64,000 nt of DNA from an uncultured Hyphomicrobiales bacterium (GTDB taxonomy: Bacteria; Pseudomonadota; Alphaproteobacteria; Rhizobiales; Beijerinckiaceae), in the NCBI GenBank assembly GCA_903825465.1, contig CAIKAR010000005.1:18091-82090 (forward strand), read 5' to 3'. This document shows positions 27,244 through 36,804 of the stretch, in pieces. Under the pieces are notes generated by a model, which had not been told where the DNA came from, ran no database searches, and saw only the letters and a program-made list of their open reading frames with translations. The stretch's first letter is position 1. Each line of letters starts with the position of its first letter. The position numbers and the translations under genes were made by a program.

Positions 27244-27929
27244 GGCTTCTCGCCATCGACACAGCTCTGCCCGCCGTCTCCGTTTGCGTTCTCGACGACA
27301 GCGACAAGATTCCGCTCGCCGTCGAAAGCGCGCCGATGACGCGCGGCCACGCCGAAGCGGTCATGCCGATGATCGAACGCGTCGTCGGCGCGGTCGAGGA
27401 TGGATTCTCGACCATCGACCGGATCGTGGCGACGACGGGGCCGGGCTCGTTCACCGGCATCCGCGTTGGGCTCGCGGCGGCGCGATCCATCGGTTTGGCG
27501 CTCGGCAAGCCGGTGGTCGGCGTCTCGACGCTGCGTGCCATCGCGACGCCGCTGATGCTGGCGCGCGGGGGGACGCCCGTGCTCGCTTGCATCGACGCGC
27601 GGCACGGCCAGGTTTACGCGCAATTGTTTTATGGCGGCGGCGCGTTGGACACCGCTCCCCGCGTGATGCCCGTGGCGGAGGCCGCCGCTCTCGCGAAAGG
27701 CGCGGGTTGCCGCCTCGCGGGGGACGCCGCGCCCGCCATCGCGAAAGCCGCTCTCGACATAGGCGCGCAGCTCGAAATCGCGAGCGACGCCGTCGCTCCC
27801 GATATCGCCTTCGTCGCGATGCTGGGCTTGTTGGTGGAGGTCGGAGACGGCCGGCCAAGGCCCGTTTATTTGAAGGCCGTGGACGCGACGCCGATGGCGA
27901 CGTCGATGGCCAGGTCGATAGCACCGTGA
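27240..27929 (+). CDS. tsaB: tRNA threonylcarbamoyladenosine biosynthesis protein TsaB
   Basis: 229 aa from a TTG that overlaps the nfuA TGA (TTGA), giving M-R-L-L-A-I-D-T-A. It belongs to the ASKHA-fold TsaB/YeaZ family: D-T-A-L near 6, G-P-G-S-F-T-G-I-R-V-G near 63 and D-A-R-H-G-Q-V-Y near 117. It partners with TsaD and TsaE in adding threonylcarbamoyl to A37 of ANN-reading tRNAs. Followed after 7 bases by rimI, the usual order. Confidence 0.92.
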   Translation: MRLLAIDTALPAVSVCVLDDSDKIPLAVESAPMTRGHAEAVMPMIERVVGAVEDGFSTIDRIVATTGPGSFTGIRVGLAAARSIGLALGKPVVGVSTLRAIATPLMLARGGTPVLACIDARHGQVYAQLFYGGGALDTAPRVMPVAEAAALAKGAGCRLAGDAAPAIAKAALDIGAQLEIASDAVAPDIAFVAMLGLLVEVGDGRPRPVYLKAVDATPMATSMARSIAP

Positions 27930-27936
27930 CGCCCCA

Positions 27937-28422
27937 ATGATGGCGCTGTGGCGTTTTCTCGCGGGCGGGACACGGATCGATATCGGTCCGCTTCGCCGGG
28001 CCGACATCGAGGCTTGCGCGATCATCCACGCGGCCGCCTTTCATCGCGGCTGGGGCGCCGACGAAATCGCCGCTTTGCTCGCCGAGCCCTCGGTCGCGGC
28101 GGCCGCGGCGACGCGCTCCGGCGCGTTGGCTGGTTTTGTCCTGTCGCGCAGGGCGGCGGACGAAGCCGAAATCCTGACCATCGCCGTTGCGAAGAAATTT
28201 CGCGGCGCGGGCGTCGGACGCGCGCTGCTCGACGACCATCTCGCCACATTGGTCCGGCTGGGCGCCAAACAGCTGTTTCTCGAAGTCGATGGCGGCAACA
28301 AGGCGGCGCTGGCGCTTTATGCCCGCGCCGGGTTCACGCGGGTCGGCGAGCGCAAAGCGTATTACACCGCCAAAAACGCCCCCCCGGCGACGGCGTTGAT
28401 CCTGAAGCGGGCGCTCGCGTGA
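27937..28422 (+). CDS. rimI: Ribosomal-protein-alanine N-acetyltransferase
   Basis: 161 aa GNAT acetyltransferase. The acetyl-CoA loop appears as F-R-G-A-G-V-G-R-A-L-L near 90, and N-K-A-A-L-A-L-Y-A-R-A-G-F near 122. The family acetylates the N terminus of ribosomal protein S18 and some other proteins. Its place directly after tsaB supports the rimI call over a generic GNAT. In many relatives a fur-type regulator follows; here miaB follows directly. Confidence 0.88.
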   Translation: MMALWRFLAGGTRIDIGPLRRADIEACAIIHAAAFHRGWGADEIAALLAEPSVAAAAATRSGALAGFVLSRRAADEAEILTIAVAKKFRGAGVGRALLDDHLATLVRLGAKQLFLEVDGGNKAALALYARAGFTRVGERKAYYTAKNAPPATALILKRALA

Positions 28423-28498
28423 GCGGTTTCCCTCGCCGCCCGCGTTCCGCTAAACAACGCGTCCCGAAAGCGTCCCGTTCACAGGCCGAAAGCCAGCC

Positions 28499-29860
28499 AT
28501 GACCACGCCCGCCCCCGCCGCCAGCCGCAAGGTCTTCGTCAAGTCCTACGGCTGCCAGATGAACGTCTACGACGCCGAGCGCATGAAGGACGCGCTGGCG
28601 GGCGAGGGCTATTCGGAAGCGTCCGTTATCGAGGACGCCGACCTCGTCATCCTCAACACCTGCCACATCCGCGAGCGCGCGACCGAGAAAGTGTTTTCCG
28701 AACTCGGCAAGGTCCGCGAGGTCCATGACGCCCGCGCGGCGCGCGGCGAAAAAACCATGATCGCGGTCGCCGGCTGCGTCGCGCAGGCCGAAGGCGGCGA
28801 AATTCTCCGCCGGCAAGCCGCCGTCGATCTGGTCGTTGGACCGCAAAGCTATCACCGCCTCCCCGACCTCTTGCGCCGCGCTGAATCAGGCGCGCGCGTC
28901 GTCGAAACGGAGTTTCCGCCCGAGGACAAGTTCGACCACCTCGCCGCGCCGAGCCCGACCGCGATCAGGGGCCGCGGCGTGGCGGCCTTCGTCACCATCC
29001 AGGAGGGTTGCGACAAGTTCTGCTCGTTCTGTGTCGTGCCTTTCACGCGCGGCGCGGAGGCGTCGCGGCCGCTCGCGCGCGTCGTCGAGGATGTCAAGCG
29101 GCTCGCGGACGCCGGCGTCGCGGAGGTAACGCTGCTCGGCCAGAACGTCAACGCGTACCATGGCCTCGACGAGGGCGGCGCGACGCGCGGGTTGCGGTCG
29201 CTGATCGAACGCCTCGCCGGGATCGACGCGCTCAAGCGCATTCGCTACACGACGAGCCATCCCAACGATTTCAGCGGCGACCTGATCGCGGCGCACCGCG
29301 ACATCGACAAGCTCATGCCCTTCGTCCACTTGCCGGTCCAGTCTGGTTCCGACCGCGTGTTGAAGGCGATGAACCGCAAGCACGATGTCGCGAAATTCAT
29401 GGGGATCGTCGATGAACTGCGCGCCGCGCGCGCCGGCATCGCGTTGTCGTCCGATTTCATCGTTGGATTTCCCGGCGAAACCGAAGCCGACTTCGAAGCG
29501 ACGCTTGAGCTGATGCGCCAAACGGGCATGGCGAGCGCGTTTTCGTTCAAATATTCGCCTCGGCCGGGCACAAAGGCGGCGGAATTGGCGGAGCAGGTCC
29601 CCGAAGCGGTCAAAGCGGAGCGGCTGGCGCGGCTTCAGGCGCAGGAAATTCAGCAAAGACAGGCATTCAACGCGGCGACGGTCGGTCGCGTCGTCGATGT
29701 GCTGTTCGAGAAAAAGGGCCGGCACGCCGGTCAAATCGGAGGCAAGTCGCCCTGGTTGCAAGCGGTTCACGCGGATGGGCCCGAGGATTTGATCGGCCGC
29801 GTCGCGTCTGTCAAAATAACGTCGACGAAACCGAATTCCCTCGCGGGGGAATTGGTGTGA
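28499..29860 (+). CDS. miaB: tRNA-2-methylthio-N6-dimethylallyladenosine synthase
   Basis: 453 aa. The N-terminal methylthiotransferase domain holds C19, C55 and C93 (auxiliary 4Fe-4S cluster), and the radical-SAM domain holds C171-x3-C175-x2-C178. A C-terminal TRAM domain covers about the last 65 residues. It methylthiolates i6A37 in tRNAs that read UNN codons. Within the housekeeping string, 76 bases after rimI and about 46 bases before phoH. Confidence 0.95.
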   Translation: MTTPAPAASRKVFVKSYGCQMNVYDAERMKDALAGEGYSEASVIEDADLVILNTCHIRERATEKVFSELGKVREVHDARAARGEKTMIAVAGCVAQAEGGEILRRQAAVDLVVGPQSYHRLPDLLRRAESGARVVETEFPPEDKFDHLAAPSPTAIRGRGVAAFVTIQEGCDKFCSFCVVPFTRGAEASRPLARVVEDVKRLADAGVAEVTLLGQNVNAYHGLDEGGATRGLRSLIERLAGIDALKRIRYTTSHPNDFSGDLIAAHRDIDKLMPFVHLPVQSGSDRVLKAMNRKHDVAKFMGIVDELRAARAGIALSSDFIVGFPGETEADFEATLELMRQTGMASAFSFKYSPRPGTKAAELAEQVPEAVKAERLARLQAQEIQQRQAFNAATVGRVVDVLFEKKGRHAGQIGGKSPWLQAVHADGPEDLIGRVASVKITSTKPNSLAGELV

Positions 29861-29906
29861 TATGGTTTGATTCTCGAACCTCACCATCCGGACCGGAGGC
29901 CACGCA

Positions 29907-30959
29907 TTGAGCCGAGCCGACACGCGGACCACCCCGGCGCCGCAAGCGCGCCATGTCTTGTCGCCGCCCGCCGAACTCAGGCTCGCCTTCGATGACAACA
30001 AGCTCGCGTCGGAAGTCTTCGGCCAGTACGACCAGAATATCGCCAAAATCGAGCATCGGCTGGGCGTCATCGCCAGCGCCAGCGGCAATCACGTCGTCAT
30101 CAAGGGGCCGGCGGAGGCTTGCGGCCGGGCGCGCCGCGTTTTCGAAAGCCTTTACGAGCGGGTGCGCCAGGGCCAGGCGATCACGCTTGGCGACGTCGAT
30201 GGAACCATCGCGGAAATCGGCTTGCAGGGCACGTTGTTTCCAGCGGGGGAGCCGGAGGGCGCGCGCGTTCATTTCGACCAGATCGCCACGCGCAAGCGCG
30301 GCGGCGTGCGCGCGCGGAATTTGGCGCAGGACACTTATCTGAAGTTGCTCAAGCGGCACGAACTCGTCTTCGCCGAAGGACCGGCGGGCACCGGCAAAAC
30401 ATGGCTCGCGGTGGGACAAGCGGTGAGCCTGCTTGAACAGGGCGTCGTGGACCGCCTCATCCTGTCGCGCCCCGCCGTCGAAGCGGGCGAACGGCTCGGC
30501 TTTCTGCCCGGCGACATGCGCGAAAAGGTCGATCCCTATCTGCGGCCGGTCTACGACGCGCTCTACGATTTCATGGATGGGCGCGCGGTTGAACGCGGCA
30601 TGCAGACCGGCATGATCGAAGTGGCGCCGCTCGCCTTCATGCGCGGGCGCACGCTGACCCGCGCCATTGTGCTGCTCGACGAGGCGCAAAACACCACGTC
30701 GATGCAAATGAAGATGTTCCTGACCCGGCTTGGCGAGGGCTCGCGCATGATCGTCACCGGCGATCCCTCGCAAATCGATCTGCCGCCGGGCCAGAAATCC
30801 GGCCTCGTGGAGGCGGTTCGCCTGCTGAGCGGCGTCGAGGGCATCGGCCATGTGCGGTTTTCGGGCGCGGATGTCGTGCGCCACGACCTCGTGCGGCGCA
30901 TCGTCGCGGCCTACGAGGGAGCGGGAAATCCGCCCGAGCGAAATGCCGCTGGAAGTTGA
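29907..30959 (+). CDS. phoH: PhoH-family ATPase
   Basis: 350 aa from a TTG start with CCGGAGG upstream. The Walker A motif G-P-A-G-T-G-K-T is at 158-165 and the Walker B-like L-L-D-E-A-Q-N-T near 255. The family couples ATP hydrolysis to RNA handling and is nearly always next to ybeY. The 3' end overlaps ybeY by 17 bases. Cytoplasmic. Confidence 0.92.
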   Translation: MSRADTRTTPAPQARHVLSPPAELRLAFDDNKLASEVFGQYDQNIAKIEHRLGVIASASGNHVVIKGPAEACGRARRVFESLYERVRQGQAITLGDVDGTIAEIGLQGTLFPAGEPEGARVHFDQIATRKRGGVRARNLAQDTYLKLLKRHELVFAEGPAGTGKTWLAVGQAVSLLEQGVVDRLILSRPAVEAGERLGFLPGDMREKVDPYLRPVYDALYDFMDGRAVERGMQTGMIEVAPLAFMRGRTLTRAIVLLDEAQNTTSMQMKMFLTRLGEGSRMIVTGDPSQIDLPPGQKSGLVEAVRLLSGVEGIGHVRFSGADVVRHDLVRRIVAAYEGAGNPPERNAAGS

Positions 30960-31428
30960 CATCATCGTCGAGGCCGAAGGCTGGAACGCCGTTGCCGACA
31001 TCGACGCGCTCGCCCGCCGCGCGGCGGCGGCGGCCGTCGACATCGACGACGCCGAGATCGAGGACGGCGAGGCGCTCGACATCCTGTTGTGCGACGACGC
31101 GCGCATCCGCGAATTGAACCGGAATTTCCGGGGCCTCGACAAGCCCACCAACGTGCTGTCTTTTCCGGCGCCCGACATGCCGGGCCAGAGCGCGCTCGGC
31201 GACATCGCGGTCGCCTGGGAAACCGTTTCGCGCGAAGCCCTGGCGGAGGGCAAAACCGTCGCCGACCATTTCGCCCACATGGTCGTCCACGGCGTGTTGC
31301 ACCTGTTGGGCCACGACCACGAAATGGACGGCGAGGCCGAGGAGATGGAGGCGCTTGAACGCGCGGCGCTGAAGGGCCTGGGGATCGCCGATCCCTATGG
31401 CGACGATGTCGCGGAGCACGCTCCATGA
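30943..31428 (+). CDS. ybeY: Endoribonuclease / rRNA maturation factor YbeY
   Basis: 161 aa from the ATG at 30943 inside the end of phoH; longer frames read into phoH. The zinc motif H-G-V-L-H-L-L-G-H-D-H is near 116-126, and T-N-V-L-S-F-P-A precedes it. It takes part in 16S rRNA 3'-end processing and ribosome quality control. Its TGA overlaps the corC ATG (ATGA). Confidence 0.94.
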   Translation: MPLEVDIIVEAEGWNAVADIDALARRAAAAAVDIDDAEIEDGEALDILLCDDARIRELNRNFRGLDKPTNVLSFPAPDMPGQSALGDIAVAWETVSREALAEGKTVADHFAHMVVHGVLHLLGHDHEMDGEAEEMEALERAALKGLGIADPYGDDVAEHAP

Positions 31429-32387
31429 GCGCGTCCGACAACGCCGGCGCCCAGCCGCGGGGCGGCCTGTTCGAACGGCTGCGCTCGCTGTTCGGCTTCG
31501 AAGGCGCCACGCCGCGCGAGGATGTCGAGGAGGCGATCGCCGAGGCGACGCGCGACGGCGGATTCAGCGAGAAGGAAACCGCCATCCTCAAGAACGTGCT
31601 GTCGCTGCACGAATTGCGCGTGGCCGACGTGCTCGTGCCGCGCGCCGACATCGTGGCGGTGGAGCTTGGTCAAACGCTCGGCGAGATATTGTCGGTGTTT
31701 CGCGCCGCGAGCCACTCGCGGCTTCCCGTCTATTCCGAAACGCTCGACGACCCCAGGGGCATGGTCCACATCCTCGACTTTGTGGATTTTCTCGCGCGCT
31801 CGGCGGAGCAGCGCCGCCCGAGGTCGGCCGAAGGCGCGGAATCGGCGGCCACAGCCGCCGCGCGGGGCGGCCTGGATCTCTCGCTGCCTCTGTCGCAGGC
31901 CAACATCCTGCGGCCGGTGCTCTACGCGCCACGTTCGATGCCGGCGCTCGACCTGTTGATAAAGATGCAGGCGAGCCGCACGCACATGGCTCTCGTCATC
32001 GACGAATACGGCGGCACGGACGGCCTTGTTTCCATCGAGGACATCATGGAGACGATTGTCGGCGACATCGAGGACGAGCACGACGAGAGCGGCGCGCACG
32101 TCATCGAGACGGCGCCCGACGGCGCGCTGACGATGAGCGCCCGCGCGCCGCTGGACGCCGTCGCCGAAAAACTCGGGGCGCCGCTCGCGAGCGCGGAGGC
32201 GCGCGAGGATATCGACACCATCGGCGGCCTCGTCGCCTCCGCGGCCGGCCGCCTGCCCGCGCGCGGCGAAATCATCCGGCTTTCGCCGACGCTCGAAGCG
32301 GAAATCGTCGACGCCGACCCGCGCAAACTGAAGCGGGTGAGGTTGCGCAGGATCGCCGAGGAGCCTTCCGACGACAACAGCGGTTGA
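31425..32387 (+). CDS. corC: CBS-domain protein, HlyC/CorC family
   Basis: 320 aa with no membrane segment. It has two CBS domains (about 60-125, with V-P-R-A-D-I-V, and 140-210, with D-E-Y-G-G-T-D-G-L-V-S-I-E-D) followed by a CorC_HlyC transporter-associated domain. E. coli CorC (YbeX) is in the same ybeY-lnt neighbourhood and is linked to Mg/Co efflux and ribosome health. ATGA overlap with ybeY shows coupling. An Ala/Arg-rich insert of about 20 residues sits between the CBS repeats. Confidence 0.88.
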   Translation: MSASDNAGAQPRGGLFERLRSLFGFEGATPREDVEEAIAEATRDGGFSEKETAILKNVLSLHELRVADVLVPRADIVAVELGQTLGEILSVFRAASHSRLPVYSETLDDPRGMVHILDFVDFLARSAEQRRPRSAEGAESAATAAARGGLDLSLPLSQANILRPVLYAPRSMPALDLLIKMQASRTHMALVIDEYGGTDGLVSIEDIMETIVGDIEDEHDESGAHVIETAPDGALTMSARAPLDAVAEKLGAPLASAEAREDIDTIGGLVASAAGRLPARGEIIRLSPTLEAEIVDADPRKLKRVRLRRIAEEPSDDNSG

Positions 32388-32482
32388 TTTCCGGAGGCGG
32401 ATTGGATGGGCCACGCCCTCCCTCCGCCTTCGTTCCCTTGTAAGGTGACGTTCTTCGAATCAGCCGGGACCGGGATCGCGAT

Positions 32483-34129
32483 TTGACCTTCAACGCCTTC
32501 GGGAAGGCCGCCGATCTGGTCATATTGTCGTCGGGTTGGCGGCGGCGCGGCATCGCGTTTCTGGCGGGCGCCGTCGGCGCGCTGGCGATGGCGCCGGTCG
32601 ATTTTTTTCCCGCCATGCTCGTCCCAATGATGGTCGCGGTCTGGCTGATCGACGGCATCGCGGCGGGTTCCGCGTCCGGACGAGCCTTCCCGCTGACCGA
32701 GGCTCGCGAGGCCGCGTGCGCGGGCTGGTGGCTCGGCTTTGGTTATTTCACCGCCGGCTTGTGGTGGCTCGGCGCGGCGATGCTGGTGGACGCCGATCAA
32801 TTCGCGTGGGCTATTCCCCTCGCCTGTCTGGGCCTGCCGGCGGTGTTGGCCTGTTTCACCGCGGGCGGCTTCGCGGCGGCCCGGCTGTTGTGGAGCCCCG
32901 GGCCGGTTCGGCTGCTGGCGCTCGCGACGGGCATCGGCGGCTTCGAGTGGTTGCGCGGCCACGTCGCGACGGGCTTTCCGTGGAACGAATTCGGCATGGC
33001 TCTGGGCGGCAATCTGGTCCTCGCGCAATCCGCTTCGATGGTCGGCCTCTACGGACTGAACTTCATCGCGGTGGTTTTGTTCGCCGCGCCGGCCCTTCTA
33101 CGCGATCCCCCCTCGCGACAGCGCTTCCGCGGCGGCGCTTTCGCGGTCAAACTCTGCCTCGCCGCCTTCGTCGTGCTTGGCGCGTTCGGCGCCGTCCGCC
33201 TGTCGGGCGGCCCCGTTGAAGACGTCCCCGGCGTGAAGCTGCGGCTCATGCAGCCCAATTTGCGGCAAGACAAATTCTTCAGCCCCGAGAACAAAGACAA
33301 GATACTGGACCGTTACCTCTCGCTGTCGGACCGCGCGACGTCGCCGCAAACAACGGGGATCGCCGATGTCACCCATCTCGTTTGGCCGGAATCGGCGTTT
33401 CCCTTCATTCTCGCGCGCGACGCGGAAGCCTTGGCGCGGATATCCAAGTTTCTCGGACCCAAGGCGATCCTGATGACGGGGGCGGCGCGCATGATACCCG
33501 CCACCCGCGGCGAGCCTCCGGTTTTCTATAATTCCATCGAGGCGATGGATCAGGCGCGGGGAATATTCGCCGATTACGACAAAGTTCATCTCGTCCCGTT
33601 TGGCGAATACCTGCCTTTCGACGGCATTCTGCGCCGGCTGGGCCTGCGCAATCTCGTCCACATTCCCGGCGGTTTCTCGCCGGGCCCGACCGGCCGGCTC
33701 ATGACGATCCCCGGCCTGCCGCCGATCGCGGCGCTGGTCTGCTACGAAGCCGCGTTCTCCGGCGAGGTCGTGCCACCCGGCGGGGAGCGGCCCGGCGCGT
33801 TGTTGAACGTGTCCGACGACGGCTGGTACGGCGACACCGCCGGACCCTATCAACATTTCTCGCAGGCGAGGCTTCGCGCGATCGAGGAGGGCTTGCCGCT
33901 TGTGCGCGCGGCGACGACGGGCATAACCGCCTTCGTCGATCCCTATGGACGCGTGGTCTCGTCCCTGCCGCTCGGCGTCGAAGGCGTTCTGGACGGCGGC
34001 TTGCCAAAGTCGATCGCCGCGACTCCCTTCGCCAGATGGCCTCTGGCGGCCCCGCTTGGCCTGTTCATTCTCGCCCTCGCCGGGGCGCTCGCCGGGCGGA
34101 CCCGCGCGGCGTCGTTCGGCAAAGACTAA
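32483..34129 (+). CDS. lnt: Apolipoprotein N-acyltransferase
   Basis: 548 aa from a TTG start. The N-terminal half has about six membrane segments; the periplasmic nitrilase-like domain carries the catalytic triad candidates E303 (W-P-E-S-A-F), K367 (Y-D-K-V-H-L-V-P-F-G-E-Y) and C420 (L-V-C-Y-E). A final membrane segment lies near the C terminus. It adds the third acyl chain to lipoproteins in the inner membrane. The position after corC is the common order. Confidence 0.94.
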   Translation: MTFNAFGKAADLVILSSGWRRRGIAFLAGAVGALAMAPVDFFPAMLVPMMVAVWLIDGIAAGSASGRAFPLTEAREAACAGWWLGFGYFTAGLWWLGAAMLVDADQFAWAIPLACLGLPAVLACFTAGGFAAARLLWSPGPVRLLALATGIGGFEWLRGHVATGFPWNEFGMALGGNLVLAQSASMVGLYGLNFIAVVLFAAPALLRDPPSRQRFRGGAFAVKLCLAAFVVLGAFGAVRLSGGPVEDVPGVKLRLMQPNLRQDKFFSPENKDKILDRYLSLSDRATSPQTTGIADVTHLVWPESAFPFILARDAEALARISKFLGPKAILMTGAARMIPATRGEPPVFYNSIEAMDQARGIFADYDKVHLVPFGEYLPFDGILRRLGLRNLVHIPGGFSPGPTGRLMTIPGLPPIAALVCYEAAFSGEVVPPGGERPGALLNVSDDGWYGDTAGPYQHFSQARLRAIEEGLPLVRAATTGITAFVDPYGRVVSSLPLGVEGVLDGGLPKSIAATPFARWPLAAPLGLFILALAGALAGRTRAASFGKD

Positions 34130-34232
34130 GTTGCGCGTCCCTGGATTATCGCGTAACGCGTGTGCAGCAATTGGCCGCTCTAGACGCGCGGACCTTGGTT
34201 GCCCCAATCTGCCCTGAAATCACCCCTGGAGC

Positions 34233-34673
34233 TTGGCGCAAGTGATCAAGAAGATACCCAATCCTATCGACAAACATGTGGGTAGTCGTGTTCGCATGAA
34301 GCGAATCTTGCTTGGCTATAGCCAGGAGAAGTTGGGTGAGGCCCTGGGTTTGACCTTTCAACAAGTGCAGAAATACGAGAAGGGCACGAATAGAATTGGC
34401 GCGAGCCGCCTGCAACAAATCGCGAAAATTCTGCAGGCGACGCCGGCGTTCTTTTTCGATGGATCGCCACAAGGCGAAACCATCGCCCACGAGGGATTCG
34501 CCGAGGCCCCATCGAGCCAGTACATCGTCGATTCCATTTCCTCCGTCGAGGGGCTTCAACTCAATCGCGCCTTCGCCGGCGTCAAGGATGCAAAAGTTCG
34601 AAAACGCATTGTCGATCTCGTCGCCGCCATCGCGGATTCGCAAGTTGAAACGGCTGAAGGAAACAACGAATAG
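34233..34673 (+). CDS. XRE-family helix-turn-helix regulator
   Basis: 146 aa from a TTG with CTGGAGC upstream; a GTG nine bases later is an alternative start. The DNA-binding domain spans about 17-70, with K-R-I-L-L-G-Y-S-Q-E-K-L-G-E-A-L-G and Q-Q-V-Q-K-Y-E-K-G-T-N. The tail has no recognised sensor domain. This regulator sits between lnt and metK in many Hyphomicrobiales, suggesting a link with SAM or methionine supply, though that is inference. A dyad symmetry follows its stop. Confidence 0.88.
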   Translation: MAQVIKKIPNPIDKHVGSRVRMKRILLGYSQEKLGEALGLTFQQVQKYEKGTNRIGASRLQQIAKILQATPAFFFDGSPQGETIAHEGFAEAPSSQYIVDSISSVEGLQLNRAFAGVKDAKVRKRIVDLVAAIADSQVETAEGNNE

Positions 34674-34836
34674 CTCGGCGCGCCTGTTCGATTTATCGAA
34701 CGAAATCGGCGGAAACGCTTGACCTAACGAACGCGGTCTGCAATAGCGCGCAAAGCGGCGAAAGAGCCGCAAGCGAGGGAAGCGTCAGGGCCCGCCGCCT
34801 CGCCGTCATTCACGAAGCCCGGCTGGAGACGCACGC
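34674..34836 (+). promoter_or_regulatory. metK leader with dyad, promoter-like box and hairpin
   Basis: GTTCGAT and ATCGAAC form a 16-base dyad at 34686-34701. TTGACC at 34719-34724 is a possible -35 box with only a weak -10 (AATAGC-like near 34742). GCGGC/GCCGC form a hairpin with a GAAAGA loop at 34755-34770, flanked by purine-rich AAGCGAGGGAAGCG. The dyad could be an operator for the XRE regulator. The hairpin region might belong to a SAM-responsive leader, but it matches none of the SAM riboswitch consensus patterns I know. Confidence 0.4.
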
Positions 34837-36024
34837 GTGGCGCGCAAGTCTTATTTTTTCACGAGCGAATCGGTCTCCGAAGGCCATCCCGACAAGGTTA
34901 GCGACCGCGTTTCGGACGAAGTCGTCGATCTTTTCTTCCGCGAAGGCGCGAAGGCTGGCATCGACCCCTACCAAATCCGCGTCGCCTGCGAGACTCTCTG
35001 CACCACCAACCGCGTCGTCATCGCCGGCGAAGTGCGCGGCCCGAAGATCTCCGAAGAGCAGATCATCGCGACGGCGCGGCAGGCGATCAAGGACATCGGC
35101 TACGAGCAGGACGGCTTCCACCACGCCAACGCCAAGATCGAAGTGCTGCTGCACGCCCAGTCCGCCGACATCGCCCAGGGCGTCGACTCCTCCAGCAACA
35201 AGGACGAAGGCGCCGGCGACCAGGGCATCATGTTCGGCTACGCCTGCCGCGAGACGCCCGAGCTCATGCCGGCGCCGCTGGCCTATTCGCACAAGATCCT
35301 GCGCCTGATTTCCGAAGCCCGCCACGCCGGCAAGGAAAAAGCCCTCGGCCCGGACGCCAAGAGCCAGGTGACCATTCGCTACGAAAACGGCAAGCCGGTC
35401 GGCGCCACGCAAATCGTCGTGTCGCATCAGCATCTGATCGAGGACATGACCTCGGCGCAAATCCGCGACGCGGTCGAGCCCTACGTTCGCAAGGCGCTTC
35501 CCGCCGAGTGGATCACGACGGACACCGTCTGGCACATCAACCCGACGGGCAAGTTCTACATCGGCGGCCCCGACGGCGACACCGGCCTCACCGGCCGCAA
35601 GATCATCGTGGACACCTACGGCGGCGCGGCCCCGCACGGCGGCGGCGCCTTCTCCGGCAAAGACCCGACGAAGGTCGATCGCTCGGCCGCCTACGCCGCG
35701 CGCTACCTCGCCAAAAACGTCGTCGCGGCCGGCCTGGCCGACCGCTGCTGCATCCAGCTCGCCTACGCGATCGGCGTGGCGCAGCCGCTGTCGATCTACG
35801 CCGACCTCTACGACACCGGCAAAGTCGACGGAGAAAAGCTCGAAAAGGTGCTGGGCGAGTTGATGAGCCTGTCGCCGCGCGGCATCCGAGAGCATCTCAA
35901 CCTCAACCACCCGATCTACGCGCGCACGTCGGCGTTCGGCCATTTCGGCCGCGAGCCCGACGCGACCGGCGGCTTCACCTGGGAGAAGACCGACCTCGCC
36001 GACAAGCTGAAGGCGGCTTTCTGA
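34837..36024 (+). CDS. metK: S-adenosylmethionine synthase
   Basis: 395 aa from a GTG with CTGGAGA upstream. Signatures: S-E-G-H-P-D-K near 13-19, the [10 protein letters not shown] segment near 125 and the P-loop-like G-G-G-A-F-S-G-K-D near 268-276. It makes SAM from methionine and ATP. MiaB and TrmB, encoded in the same string, both use its product. A good terminator follows. Confidence 0.96.
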   Translation: MARKSYFFTSESVSEGHPDKVSDRVSDEVVDLFFREGAKAGIDPYQIRVACETLCTTNRVVIAGEVRGPKISEEQIIATARQAIKDIGYEQDGFHHANAKIEVLLHAQSADIAQGVDSSSNKDEGAGDQGIMFGYACRETPELMPAPLAYSHKILRLISEARHAGKEKALGPDAKSQVTIRYENGKPVGATQIVVSHQHLIEDMTSAQIRDAVEPYVRKALPAEWITTDTVWHINPTGKFYIGGPDGDTGLTGRKIIVDTYGGAAPHGGGAFSGKDPTKVDRSAAYAARYLAKNVVAAGLADRCCIQLAYAIGVAQPLSIYADLYDTGKVDGEKLEKVLGELMSLSPRGIREHLNLNHPIYARTSAFGHFGREPDATGGFTWEKTDLADKLKAAF

Positions 36025-36050
36025 TCCGCTTCGAAATCCACTTGAACGGG

Positions 36051-36083
36051 AAAACGCATCGGCCCATTCGCCGGTGCGTTTTT
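36051..36083 (+). terminator. Rho-independent terminator after metK
   Basis: AAACGCATCGGC pairs with GCCGGTGCGTTT (12 bp, one G-T pair, 6-base loop) and is followed by more T residues. It starts 26 bases after the metK stop, and trmB begins just beyond it. Confidence 0.8.
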
Positions 36084-36096
36084 CATTGAGGCGAAT

Positions 36097-36804
36097 GTGC
36101 CGCGTCGAAGCAACCCCGAGAGCGCGAGGCCGGCGCACCGCCAGTTGCACGGGCGGGCGCATGGCAAGAAGCTGCGCGCCTATCACGCCGGCCTTGTCGA
36201 AACGCTGTTGCCGCGCCTGGCGCTGCCGGGCGGCCACGAGCCGCTTGATCCCGCCGCGCTGTTCGATTTTCCCATCCGCGCGCTTGTCGTCGAAATCGGC
36301 TTTGGCGGCGGCGAACACCTCGCCGACGAGGCGAACGCGCGCGCCGACACCGGCTTCATCGGCTGCGAGCCCTTCGTCAACGGCGTCGCCAAGCTGCTGG
36401 CCCGCGTGGAGGAGGAAGAACTGCGCAACGTCCGCGTTCACGACCGCAACGCGCTCGACATTTTGCCGCGGCTGCCGCGCGGATGCGTCGATCGGATCGA
36501 CCTTCTGTATCCGGACCCCTGGCCGAAAGCGCGGCATCGCAAACGCCGCTTCGTCTCGATGCAGGCGCTGGCCGAAATGGCCGGCGTGTTGCGCCCCGGC
36601 GGCGAACTGCGCTTCGCCACCGACATCGACGATTACGCCGCGTGGACGCTGTCGCGCGCGCAAGCCTCGCCCTTCTTCGAATGGCGCGCGGAAAGCGCCG
36701 CCGACTGGATGGTTCCCTGGGCGGGCTGGAAACCGACGCGTTTCGAAGAGCGCGCGCGGCGCGAGGGCCGAAGCAGCGCGTATCTGACCTTCGTCCGCGT
36801 TTAG
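36097..36804 (+). CDS. trmB: tRNA (guanine-N7)-methyltransferase
   Basis: 235 aa from a GTG start. SAM-binding E-I-G-F-G-G-G-E-H near 67 and the tRNA-methyltransferase signature D-P-W-P-K-A-R-H-R-K-R-R near 143 are clear, and T-D-I-D-D-Y follows. It methylates G46 in tRNA variable loops. It closes the housekeeping string; the rimP-nusA-infB genes that usually come next in relatives are absent. Its last 4 bases overlap the convergent amidohydrolase gene. Confidence 0.94.
   Translation: MPRRSNPESARPAHRQLHGRAHGKKLRAYHAGLVETLLPRLALPGGHEPLDPAALFDFPIRALVVEIGFGGGEHLADEANARADTGFIGCEPFVNGVAKLLARVEEEELRNVRVHDRNALDILPRLPRGCVDRIDLLYPDPWPKARHRKRRFVSMQALAEMAGVLRPGGELRFATDIDDYAAWTLSRAQASPFFEWRAESAADWMVPWAGWKPTRFEERARREGRSSAYLTFVRV

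Noticed and set aside
34674..34836. SAM riboswitch before metK
   Set aside because: Position is suggestive, but the hairpin and linker sequences do not match SAM-II, SAM/SAH or SAM-V patterns as I know them. Reported only as a possible regulated leader.
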